Below are positions 8,381 to 16,012 of a DNA stretch of 64,000 bases, piece by piece. Made by a program: the position numbers and the translations under genes. The stretch comes from 34-65-8 sp963529855 (GTDB lineage: Bacteria; Pseudomonadota; Alphaproteobacteria; Sphingomonadales; Sphingomonadaceae). Position 1 is the stretch's first letter; every line of letters starts with the position of its first letter. The notes beneath the pieces are model-generated. The model did not search any database and was not told the DNA's origin. It was given only the letters and a program-made list of their open reading frames with translations. The DNA is taken from the NCBI GenBank assembly GCA_963529855.1, contig CAURZK010000004.1:124001-188000 (forward strand), written 5' to 3'.

Positions 8381-10435
8381 TCAACCGCCGAGCGCGTCGC
8401 CCAGACCCTTCACGTGCTGCGCGCCCTCCACGATTTGCGCGGTCGAGTTCTTGACCGTGTCGCCGATCGGTTCCGCCCTGCCGCCAAGGCAGGTGGCGAG
8501 GAAGTTCTCGGTCACCGCGTTGAACGCGATGTTGTTGTTGGGCTTGGCAAAGCCGTGCCCTTCGTCCGGATAGAGGACATAAGTCACGGGAATGTTCGAT
8601 GCCTTCATCGCTGCGACGATCTGGTCGCTTTCGGCCTGCTTGACGCGCGGATCATTGGCGCCTTGGCCGATCAGCAGCGGCTTCTTGATCTTGTTCGCGG
8701 AATAGAGCGGGCTGCGTTCCTTCAGCAGGGCGAGGCCTTCAGGCGTGCCCGGGTTGCCCATCCGTTCGTGGAACTGGCTGACCATCGGCGCCCAGTAGGG
8801 CGGGATGGTGGCGAGCAGCGTCTCGAGGTTCGAAGGACCGACGATGTCGACCCCGCAGGCGAACTTGTCGGGGGTGAAAGTCAGGCCGGCCAGCGTGGCA
8901 TAGCCGCCGTACGAGCCGCCCATGATCGCCACCTTGTCGGCACTGGTCACCCCGCGCGCGACTGCCCAATCGACCGCGTCGATCAGGTCGTCGTGCATCT
9001 TCTTGCCCCATTCCAGGTTGCCGGCATTGACGAAGTCCTTGCCGAACCCGGTTGAGCCGCGGAAGTTGACGCTGAGGACCGCGTAGCCACGGTTGGCTAG
9101 CCACTGGTGGTACGAATTGAACCCGTAACCATCGCGTGCCCACGGTCCTCCGTGAACCAGCAGGACCATCGGCACGGCTGCATCGGGCACCCCATCGCCA
9201 TCGGGATCGGTCCCGGCAGGCAGGGTGAGGTACGAGGGCAGGGTGAGGCCGTCGCGGCTCTTGATTTCGACCGGGTGCATCTTCTGCAGCGGCGCGCCGA
9301 CGAGGTCGGGGCGGCCGGTGTAGAATTCGGTCAGCGCATTGGCCTTGCGATCGTAAATATAGGCCTTGGTCGGTGCCGTGACGGGATCGTTCCACACCAC
9401 CCACTTGCTGTCGTCGTCCGTGCGCGACTGGACACCGAAGTCGCCTTCGAACTGGCTGTCCAGCCAGTCGAGCGATGCCTTGATTTCCGGATCCGTCGCC
9501 GTCCATTCGGTGGTGAGGTAGGTAAAGCTGTACGCCTCCACCTCGCCCGTCTTGGGGTCGTTCATCGTCCCGCCAATGTCGGCCTTGTCGTTCTGCGCAA
9601 TCACGCGCTTTTCGCCGGTGGCGACATCCTGCGCGATCAGCGCGGCGGTGTTGCGGCCGCGGCTGTCGATCCAGTACATCGTCTTGCCGTCGGTGGTGAA
9701 ACCGGCGGGGCTGGTGGTCAGCGAATCTTCCAGGCCGGTGCTTTCGCTCGGCGCCTCCGCAACCTCGCCATCGACAATCGGGAAGAAGTCCATCCCGCCG
9801 GCCGCGTTCGGCCGCACCGCCATGCGCAGCGCCAGGTTGTTGTCGGCCAGGAACCCGGCATAGGCATCGTTCTGCATCACCAGCGTCAGTTCGCCGGTAT
9901 TGAGATCGAGCATGTGGACGTCGTGGAACCGCGGATCGCGGTTGTTCACCCCGACCAGCAGCTTGTCCTTGATCGTGGTCGATGCGCCGACCAGCTGGAT
10001 GCGGGTCTTTTCGAACGGGGTCAGGGTCTTTTCCGCGCCCGTTGCCACATCGACGCCATAGAGCAGGTAATCCTCGTCACCGCCCTTGTCCTGGATGTAG
10101 AGCACGCTCTTGCCGTCGGGTGCCCAGAAATACTGGGGAATCGGGCGGTCGGTCGAATTGGTGATGGCCCGGGCCGCCGACGGATCGGAAACCGGCGCGA
10201 TCCACACGTTCATCACGCCATCCTTGGGCGCGCGCCAGCTCAGCCACTTTCCATCCGGGCTGATCTGGCCGGCCGCGCGGGTGGGATTGCCGAACAGGTC
10301 CTCGCGCGGGATCAGGGGGGCGGCTTCCTTGGTCTGGGTCATCTGGTGTCCGGCATGGCTGTGGTCCTGCGCTGCGGCGGCCGCCGGCAGCACGAGCGCG
10401 GTGGCGGCAAGCAGCGCAATGGTCAACTTGGTCAT
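8381..10435 (-). CDS. Secreted S9-family (prolyl oligopeptidase) peptidase
   Basis: 684 residues. The signal peptide is about residues 1-22 (MTKLTIALLAATALVLPAAA, cleavage near AAA-QD), followed by HSHAGHQM. Residues about 40-400 form a beta-propeller with repeated SPDGKWLSW/WAPDGKSVLY motifs. The C-terminal alpha/beta-hydrolase has the catalytic Ser in GGSYGGYA, Asp in GANDPRV and His in PDEGHGF. It is probably a periplasmic aminopeptidase or dipeptidyl peptidase involved in peptide scavenging; the exact specificity cannot be read from the sequence. It is monocistronic, with its own terminator downstream. Confidence 0.93.
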   Translation of the reverse strand: MTKLTIALLAATALVLPAAAAAQDHSHAGHQMTQTKEAAPLIPREDLFGNPTRAAGQISPDGKWLSWRAPKDGVMNVWIAPVSDPSAARAITNSTDRPIPQYFWAPDGKSVLYIQDKGGDEDYLLYGVDVATGAEKTLTPFEKTRIQLVGASTTIKDKLLVGVNNRDPRFHDVHMLDLNTGELTLVMQNDAYAGFLADNNLALRMAVRPNAAGGMDFFPIVDGEVAEAPSESTGLEDSLTTSPAGFTTDGKTMYWIDSRGRNTAALIAQDVATGEKRVIAQNDKADIGGTMNDPKTGEVEAYSFTYLTTEWTATDPEIKASLDWLDSQFEGDFGVQSRTDDDSKWVVWNDPVTAPTKAYIYDRKANALTEFYTGRPDLVGAPLQKMHPVEIKSRDGLTLPSYLTLPAGTDPDGDGVPDAAVPMVLLVHGGPWARDGYGFNSYHQWLANRGYAVLSVNFRGSTGFGKDFVNAGNLEWGKKMHDDLIDAVDWAVARGVTSADKVAIMGGSYGGYATLAGLTFTPDKFACGVDIVGPSNLETLLATIPPYWAPMVSQFHERMGNPGTPEGLALLKERSPLYSANKIKKPLLIGQGANDPRVKQAESDQIVAAMKASNIPVTYVLYPDEGHGFAKPNNNIAFNAVTENFLATCLGGRAEPIGDTVKNSTAQIVEGAQHVKGLGDALGG

Positions 10436-10518
10436 GGAATCGTCCCCCTATCCCTTTAAAGTTCGCTTTTGAAACTAGCCCGCCCGCACCCCAGCGTCAC
10501 GAGTTTTCGACGGACGAC

Positions 10519-11136
10519 CTACAGGGCAGGATTGTTGTAGGTGTGCCACGTGAAAATCGCCACCGCGCCGCGATGCGGGCGCCACGGCTGGGCCAGTTCG
10601 CGCGCGGTCTTTTCCGATGGACGTTCGGCCAGGTCCAGGATCTTGCCCAGCCCGACCTGAACGGCCAGGTCGCCAGCCGGCCAGATGTCCGGGCGCCCTT
10701 CCGCAAACAGCAGGTAGATCTCGGCCGACCACCGGCCGATCCCCTTGATCCGGGTCAGTTCTGCGATGGCTTCCTCGTCGTCGGCCGGCAGGTTTTCGAA
10801 ATCGAGCGCGCCGCTTTCCGCCAGTTCGCACAAGGACCGGGCATAGCCCTGTTTCTGCCGCGAAAGGCCGCAGGCGCGCAAGGTATCGAAATCGCGCGCC
10901 AGCAGTTCTGCAGGGGGCATGTCTTCCCCCAGTTCCGCTTCCAGCTTGCGCCACACAGCCGCGGCGGAAGCCACGCTGACTTGCTGGCCCACGATCGTGC
11001 GCAGCAGCGTCTTGTACCCGGTCGGCCGGATCCGTGGCTCGGGGTATCCGGCCCGGTCGAGCGCCCGTGCGAAGGCCGGTTCGCGCGCCGCCACGGCGTC
11101 GATCCCTTCCCTAATCGCAGCCTGGCTGATCCCCAT
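10519..11136 (-). CDS. DNA-3-methyladenine glycosylase 2 family protein
   Basis: 205 residues, helix-hairpin-helix base-excision glycosylase of the AlkA/EndoIII superfamily. The HhH is LTRIKGIGRWSAEIYLLFA, followed at the expected distance by the catalytic aspartate in PAGDLAVQ. The start MGISQAAIREGIDAV follows a TTCC-rich stretch that reads as GGAA on the minus strand. It lacks the large N-terminal domain of E. coli AlkA, as in many alphaproteobacterial versions. It is divergent from the ferredoxin gene. No SOS or Ada box is evident in the 99-bp promoter region. Confidence 0.9.
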   Translation of the reverse strand: MGISQAAIREGIDAVAAREPAFARALDRAGYPEPRIRPTGYKTLLRTIVGQQVSVASAAAVWRKLEAELGEDMPPAELLARDFDTLRACGLSRQKQGYARSLCELAESGALDFENLPADDEEAIAELTRIKGIGRWSAEIYLLFAEGRPDIWPAGDLAVQVGLGKILDLAERPSEKTARELAQPWRPHRGAVAIFTWHTYNNPAL

Positions 11137-11235
11137 GAACGTTCCTTTTCCCGCCTTGCCAAAATTCGGCGCATTGCCTAGCAGCCCGCGCCGAGAGGTC
11201 GTCCGTTCGACACACGACAAGGGAAACTGCACATC

Positions 11236-11553
11236 ATGCCCAAGCTGACCGTCGTCAACCGCGAAGGGGCGGCATCGACCATCGAAGTGGCCGAAGGGTT
11301 GACCGTGATGGAAGCGATCCGGGACAATGGCTTTGACGAGCTGCTGGCGCTGTGCGGCGGGTGCTGTTCGTGCGCCACGTGCCATGTTCTTGTCGATCCC
11401 GAATTCGCCGACCGCCTGCCGGCGATGAGCGAGGACGAGGACGACCTGCTCGAATCGAGCGATCACCGTGCGCCCAATTCGCGCCTGTCGTGCCAGTTGC
11501 CCTTCAGCGCCGACCTCGACGGTCTCAAAGTGACTATCGCACCGGAAGATTGA
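11236..11553 (+). CDS. Adrenodoxin-type [2Fe-2S] ferredoxin
   Basis: 105-residue electron carrier. Cluster ligands follow the vertebrate/putidaredoxin pattern C40-x5-C46-x2-C49-x36-C86. Two additional cysteines (C43, C44) lie inside the ligand loop. The acidic stretch MSEDEDDLLESSD after residue 64 is the typical partner-docking helix. It could serve a cytochrome P450, Rieske oxygenase or Fe-S biogenesis; no such partner is adjacent. It lies 42 bp upstream of the cysteine synthase gene, same strand. Confidence 0.92.
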   Translation: MPKLTVVNREGAASTIEVAEGLTVMEAIRDNGFDELLALCGGCCSCATCHVLVDPEFADRLPAMSEDEDDLLESSDHRAPNSRLSCQLPFSADLDGLKVTIAPED

Positions 11554-11595
11554 ACTTCGTTGCGGGCGCGGGGGGCTGCGCCTAACTCGGCCAAG

Positions 11596-12597
11596 ATGAA
11601 CATAACGCGCCCCTTCTCCGACACGCTCGATCTGATCGGCAATACGCCGCTGGTGCTGCTCAAGAGTGCCAGCGAGGCTGCCGGATGCGAAATCTGGGGC
11701 AAGTGCGAATTCGCCAACCCCGGTGCCAGCGTAAAAGACCGCGCCGCACTCGGCATCATTCGCGATGCAGAGGCGCGCGGCGAATTGACCCCCGGTGGAA
11801 CCATCGTCGAAGGGACAGCGGGAAACACCGGGATCGGCCTGGCTCTGGTCGCCAATGCGCGCGGGTACCGGACGATCATCGTCATGCCCGACAACCAGAG
11901 CGCGGAAAAAATGGCGACGCTACGCGCGCTTGGTGCCGAGCTGGTGCTGGTGCCGCCGACCAAGTTCGCCAACCCTGGCCATTTCGTTCACACCAGCCGG
12001 CGCCTGGCTGAGGAAACCCCGGGCGCGGTCTGGGCCAACCAGTTCGACAATACCGCCAACCGCAAGGCCCATATCGAAGGCACTGCGGCCGAACTGTGGG
12101 AGCAGCTGGACGGCCGTATCGACGGCTTCACCTGCGCGGCGGGCACCGGCGGGACGATCGCGGGCGTCGGCCTCGGCCTGAAGGAACGCGATGACAGGAT
12201 CACCATCGCGCTGACCGACCCGCACGGCGCGGCGCTCTACAGCTATTACGCCACTGGCGAGCTAAAGGCGGAAGGCACTTCGGTGGCCGAAGGGATCGGG
12301 CAGGGCCGCATCACCGCCAACCTCGAAGGTGCGCCGATCGACACCCAGTTCCGTGTTTCGGACGAGGAAGGCCTCGCCTGGGTCGAGCGGCTGCTGCGCG
12401 AGGAAGGACTGTGTCTGGGGCTGTCGTCGGGTATCAACGTTGCCGGGGCTGTCGCTCTGGGCCGGCAGCTGGGCAAGGGGTCGCGCGTCGCGACCGTCCT
12501 GTGCGACACCGGCTTCCGATATCTGTCGACGCTCTACAATCCCGCATGGTTGCGCGAGAAGGGGCTGCCGGTGTTCGACTGGCTTGCCGCGGATTGA
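11596..12597 (+). CDS. cysK: Cysteine synthase A (O-acetylserine sulfhydrylase)
   Basis: 333-residue PLP enzyme, forms cysteine from O-acetylserine and sulfide. The PLP lysine is K47 in ASVKDRAA, the substrate loop is EGTAGNTGIGLAL, and the phosphate-binding segment is CAAGTGGTIAG. The start MNITRPFSDTLDLIGNTPLV is standard; an extension of 12 codons upstream is unlikely. Together with cysHI (41.8-44.7 kb) and serCA (55.6-58.4 kb) the window carries much of the serine-to-cysteine route. It is followed 31 bp later by a membrane protein gene. Confidence 0.92.
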   Translation: MNITRPFSDTLDLIGNTPLVLLKSASEAAGCEIWGKCEFANPGASVKDRAALGIIRDAEARGELTPGGTIVEGTAGNTGIGLALVANARGYRTIIVMPDNQSAEKMATLRALGAELVLVPPTKFANPGHFVHTSRRLAEETPGAVWANQFDNTANRKAHIEGTAAELWEQLDGRIDGFTCAAGTGGTIAGVGLGLKERDDRITIALTDPHGAALYSYYATGELKAEGTSVAEGIGQGRITANLEGAPIDTQFRVSDEEGLAWVERLLREEGLCLGLSSGINVAGAVALGRQLGKGSRVATVLCDTGFRYLSTLYNPAWLREKGLPVFDWLAAD

Positions 12598-12628
12598 CTG
12601 GCGCGCGGGTTGGGATAGCGTGGCGACG

Positions 12629-12988
12629 ATGCGCAGCTTCCGCAAGCTTCTGAACAGCCGAACCCCCCGGCCCGAGCCAGAGGCGCAGCCACTGGGCGGA
12701 ACACGCGCGCAGGCGCTGCAGCGGCTCCAGATCGGGATCGTCGGGCTGGGCGCCATGATATTGATGATCGGGCTGGCCAACGTCATCATGGAACAGGCCA
12801 ACCGGACCGATGCGACCAGCGTGCCCGATGCCGCTGCCACGATCGCCGCCGAGCCGAGCGCCGTGCCCCAGAACGATCCGCTCGCCGAGGCTGGGGTTGT
12901 TCCCGACTTGCCAGCCGACCCCACCCCTGCGCCACAGGAACCCGCTATCCTTCCGGAGCGGGGCGATGACCGCATTCCGCAACGCTAG
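12629..12988 (+). CDS. Single-pass membrane protein, unknown function
   Basis: 119 residues. A basic N-terminal segment (about 38 residues) is followed by one hydrophobic helix at about residues 36-56 (IGIVGLGAMILMIGLANVIM), then an acidic, Pro/Ala-rich tail, so it probably has one membrane pass with the tail outside. I used ATG 12629; GTG 12620 is in frame. The 3' end overlaps the next gene by 23 bp in another frame, suggesting translational coupling. I do not recognise the family. Confidence 0.7.
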   Translation: MRSFRKLLNSRTPRPEPEAQPLGGTRAQALQRLQIGIVGLGAMILMIGLANVIMEQANRTDATSVPDAAATIAAEPSAVPQNDPLAEAGVVPDLPADPTPAPQEPAILPERGDDRIPQR

Positions 12989-13844
12989 GCGTGCGCTTGC
13001 CGTGCTGCTGGTCGCGGGTATCGCGGCGTGCGGCGGCTCGCCCAGTGCAGAACCTGGCCCGAAGCCGCCTATCGGCCTGTTCACGACCTTGCCGATCTAC
13101 TGGAACGAGGCGGCCGGGGTGGAGGAGATGCTGGCCGAGCCGGGCGAGGCGCCGTGGACGCGCACAGCGATTGAGCGGCACTTCGATCCGGTGCCCCTCG
13201 ACACGCTGACCGACGGGGCAGGGCTGGAAAAACTGCGCCTCCTGCTGATGGCCCAGCCTCGCGCATTGTCGGCGGAAGAAAACGTGGCGCTGGATGAATG
13301 GGTGCGGGCGGGCGGGCGCGTGCTGCTGTTCGCCGATCCGATGCTGACTGCCCATTCCCGCTTCGCATTCGGCGACCGGCGACGCCCGCAGGACGTGGTG
13401 CTGATTTCGCCGATCCTGTCGCGCTGGGGACTGGAGCTGGAATACCTCGAAGAGCAGGCGGAAGGCGAACGGACCGTTGCCGCGGGTGATGTCGAGCTGC
13501 CGGTAAACCTGCCGGGCCGTCTGCGCCCCACGCAAGGTTTCGACAGCCGCTGCCAGATCGAAGCGCAGGGCCTGATTGCCCGCTGCACGATCGGCGCAGG
13601 CCAGGCGGTGGTGATCGCGGATGCGGCGCTGCTGGAGGATGAGCACGGCGAAGAAGCGTCGCGCGCGCCGGCTTTCGAGCGCCTGCTTGCGAATCTGGCG
13701 GCGACAGCGGCTGCGCCAGCCGGGGATGACGCGGGACAAGGCGAGTCGCGGCGGGGGCGGGCCGGGGATGGGGCGGGAAACAGGGATGTAGAACCTCGTT
13801 CCGAAGGCGAAAGACCGGGTGATGGAGGGCGTGAAACCACCTGA
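12966..13844 (+). CDS. GldG-like / DUF4350-type lipoprotein
   Basis: 292 residues. The N-terminus MTAFRNARRALAVLLVAGIA precedes a lipobox-like IAAC at about residues 17-20. The body reads as a GldG/ABC-auxiliary fold: GLFTTLPIYW at the start, then LEKLRLLLMAQPRALSAEEN and the segment LDEWVRAGGRVLLFADPML, a classic signature of this family. Such proteins bind or regulate ABC transporters, but no permease is adjacent. The last 40 residues or so are low-complexity (Gly, Arg, Asp, Glu) and look unlike the domain. It is the last gene before the mraZ promoter region. Confidence 0.78.
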   Translation: MTAFRNARRALAVLLVAGIAACGGSPSAEPGPKPPIGLFTTLPIYWNEAAGVEEMLAEPGEAPWTRTAIERHFDPVPLDTLTDGAGLEKLRLLLMAQPRALSAEENVALDEWVRAGGRVLLFADPMLTAHSRFAFGDRRRPQDVVLISPILSRWGLELEYLEEQAEGERTVAAGDVELPVNLPGRLRPTQGFDSRCQIEAQGLIARCTIGAGQAVVIADAALLEDEHGEEASRAPAFERLLANLAATAAAPAGDDAGQGESRRGRAGDGAGNRDVEPRSEGERPGDGGRETT

Positions 13845-13867
13845 ATCGCTCGGTTAATCCACAGAAA

Positions 13868-13901
13868 CCCCACTCATCCCCAATTTTCCCCTTTCATCCC
13901 C
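13868..13901 (-). promoter_or_regulatory. Candidate MraZ operator: four GGGG repeats at 10-bp period
   Basis: Read on the minus strand, GGGG occurs at 13901, 13891, 13881 and 13871 (first bases), exactly 10 bp apart with A/T-rich spacers. In E. coli, MraZ binds TGGGN repeats of 10-bp period upstream of its own gene. Position (about 145 bp before mraZ) and period match; orientation relative to the gene and the lack of a T before every repeat are uncertain. The stretch 13845-14043 holds no gene and must contain the dcw promoter. Confidence 0.6.
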
Positions 13902-14043
13902 GATGCGAGAGAGTTAATGCTTTCTTTCATCGGGCAAGACTTTTGCTGTTGCGATCCGCCGGGGCGGTTCGTGTCGCAAGCGCACATGCGTTGGCGACAG
14001 CGGGGAAGTCTTGCCGTTCGCAGGGGCGAGGGCACGGGGCGAA

Positions 14044-14547
14044 GTGGCGGACGGGGAATTCGAAGGTTTCAGTGGCTACGGCTTCTCGTTGAAAGACGAG
14101 AAGGGCCGTTTCGCTGTGCCCGTCGATTTCCGCAGCGATCTGAAGGCGTCCAGCGATGGCAAGACCATCTGCCTCGACATTCACCCGGAATGGGAATGTG
14201 CCAGTGCTTTCGGCCTGTCGCGGCGCAAGGATTTCGATGCCCTGATCGAGCAGGCGCGCGAAGATGCGCGCGAGGCGGGGCAGCCGTTCGACCGGTTGAT
14301 GTGGAAAGCGAAGCTCAACGCCTTCGATCGGGTCGCATTCGACGATAGCGGTCGGTTTACCATGCCACCCGACCTGGTCGACACCTTCGGATTCGATGAC
14401 GCGCTCTACTGGCACTCGGTCGGCGACCACATCGTGATCTTCAAGCCCGAGACGCTTTACGAAAGCGGTCCGGCGTTCATGCGCGCCCGGTGTCGCCGGC
14501 TCGAAGCCGAAGCCCGCGCCAAGGCCGCGGCGAAGGCGGCGAAATGA
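14044..14547 (+). CDS. mraZ: Transcriptional regulator MraZ
   Basis: 167 residues, AbrB-like swapped-hairpin protein that binds the dcw promoter and can affect RsmH. Two MraZ repeats are seen: YGFSLKDEKGRFAVPVDFR (residues about 11-30) and FDRVAFDDSGRFTMPPDLV (about 95-115), each with the GRF and P core. I chose GTG 14044, giving MADGEFEGFSGYGFSL, because relatives start just before this point; a TTG at 14011 is also open. It overlaps rsmH by 4 bp. Autoregulation through the repeats at 13868-13901 is inferred. Confidence 0.88.
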   Translation: MADGEFEGFSGYGFSLKDEKGRFAVPVDFRSDLKASSDGKTICLDIHPEWECASAFGLSRRKDFDALIEQAREDAREAGQPFDRLMWKAKLNAFDRVAFDDSGRFTMPPDLVDTFGFDDALYWHSVGDHIVIFKPETLYESGPAFMRARCRRLEAEARAKAAAKAAK

Positions 14548-15482
14548 GCGCGGCCCCGCACATCCCCGTCCTGCTCGACGAAGTGATCGCCGCGCTCGAT
14601 CCGCAGCCCGGTGATGTGATCGTCGACGCGACGTTCGGGGCTGGCGGCTACACCCGCGCGCTGCTCGAACGCGGTGCCACCGTCCACGCCTTCGATCGCG
14701 ACCCCGACGCGATCGCCGCAGGGCGCGCCTGGCCCGAGGCGCAGGCAGAGCCGCCGCGCCTTGTCCTGCACCCGCGCCGCTTTTCCGAAATGGTCGCCGC
14801 ACTCGCCGAAGTGGGCATCGCGCAAGTCGATGGCGTCGCGATGGACATTGGCGTGTCCTCGATGCAGCTCGACCAGGCGGCGCGCGGCTTCGCCTTTTCC
14901 GCCGATGGCCCGCTCGACATGCGGATGAGCCAGTCAGGCGAAAGCGCGGCGGATTTCCTCAACACGGCCGACGAAAGCGCGATCGCCGACGTGCTGTTCC
15001 ATTATGGCGAGGAACGCCAGTCGCGCCGGGTTGCCCGCGCGATCGTCGCCGCGCGGCCGCTGTCGACCACTGGCGAACTGGCGCAGGTCGTCCGCAAGGC
15101 GCTGGGGCACCGTCCGGGCGCGCCCAAGGATCCGGCCACGCGCAGCTTCCAGGCGATCCGCATCCACGTGAACGGCGAACTGGACGAACTGGAAACCGGC
15201 CTCGCCGCCGCGGAACGCCTGCTCAAGAGCGGCGGCAAGCTGGCGGTGGTCAGCTTCCACAGCCTCGAGGACCGCATCGTGAAACGGTTCCTGCGCGATG
15301 CCGGGGTGCGTTCGTCGGGATCGCGCTACCTGCCTGCGGCCGATCAGCCCGAGCCGGTGTTCACTGCCATTTCGAAGGGCATCCGCCCGTCCGAAGCCGA
15401 GATCGCGCGCAATCCGCGCGCGCGTTCCTCGACCCTGCGCCACGCGGTCCGCACCGCAGCGCCAGCAAGGGAGGCCGCGTGA
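14544..15482 (+). CDS. rsmH: 16S rRNA (cytosine1402-N4)-methyltransferase
   Basis: 312 residues, SAM-dependent methylation of C1402 in 16S rRNA. The start HIPVLLDEVIAALDPQPGDV and the SAM site DATFGAGGYTRALLE are diagnostic, as are DGVAMDIGVSSMQLD and LAVVSFHSLEDRIVK. The insertion domain typical of the family lies between residues about 100 and 210. The ATG sits in the mraZ stop (ATGA). Confidence 0.96.
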   Translation: MSAAPHIPVLLDEVIAALDPQPGDVIVDATFGAGGYTRALLERGATVHAFDRDPDAIAAGRAWPEAQAEPPRLVLHPRRFSEMVAALAEVGIAQVDGVAMDIGVSSMQLDQAARGFAFSADGPLDMRMSQSGESAADFLNTADESAIADVLFHYGEERQSRRVARAIVAARPLSTTGELAQVVRKALGHRPGAPKDPATRSFQAIRIHVNGELDELETGLAAAERLLKSGGKLAVVSFHSLEDRIVKRFLRDAGVRSSGSRYLPAADQPEPVFTAISKGIRPSEAEIARNPRARSSTLRHAVRTAAPAREAA

Positions 15483-16012
15483 TGGTACCTGGTAGTCGTC
15501 TGCGCCAGATCGGCTGGGCTGTCGTGCTGGCGACCTGCTTTGCCCTCTTCGCCGCGCTCACCTTCCAGGTGAACGCCGTCAAGAGCAGCGTGGCGCTGGC
15601 CGAACGGCAGATCATCGCGCTGGAACGCGAAAAGCTGGTGCTCGAAACCGAATTCCAGGCCCGCGCCAGCCAGCAGCAGCTCGGCAACTGGAACCGCGTG
15701 GAATACGGCTACCTTACCCCGTCGGCTGACCAGTACCTCGAAAACGAACGCCAGCTCGCCTCGCTCGGGATCGAGCGCGGCATCGGTGCGCCCGAGCCGA
15801 TCCGTGTCGCGCGTGCTGCGCCGCAGGAAGAGGAGGCGGGCCTCCTCGCCATGGTTTCTCCCGTCACGGGCCAGCCGGTTGGCGAAGCAGAGGACGACGA
15901 CGGCGACGAAGCTGCCGCGCCGCCGCGCGACAAGCTGTCGGCGGGTTCCCTGGCAGAACGGCTGGCGCGCCAGAACCCGCTCGGTTCCGCCGGGGCGCGG
16001 GTCGCGCAATGA
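15479..16012 (+). CDS. ftsL: Cell division protein FtsL
   Basis: 177 residues. One transmembrane helix at about residues 10-28 (GWAVVLATCFALFAALTFQV) is followed by a heptad-rich helical stretch (residues about 35-70: SVALAERQIIALEREKLVLE), the FtsL topology for FtsQ-FtsL-FtsB assembly. It is longer than typical FtsL (about 110-130) because of an acidic, unstructured-looking tail. GTG 15479 and ATG 15482 are adjacent possible starts, both within the rsmH stop. Identity rests on topology and dcw position, since FtsL sequence is poorly conserved. Confidence 0.85.
   Translation: MMVPGSRLRQIGWAVVLATCFALFAALTFQVNAVKSSVALAERQIIALEREKLVLETEFQARASQQQLGNWNRVEYGYLTPSADQYLENERQLASLGIERGIGAPEPIRVARAAPQEEEAGLLAMVSPVTGQPVGEAEDDDGDEAAAPPRDKLSAGSLAERLARQNPLGSAGARVAQ

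Noticed and set aside
10440..10480. GTTC-N7-AAAC near the S9 peptidase promoter as a LexA box
   Set aside because: Only one half-site matches; the second is inverted and imperfect.
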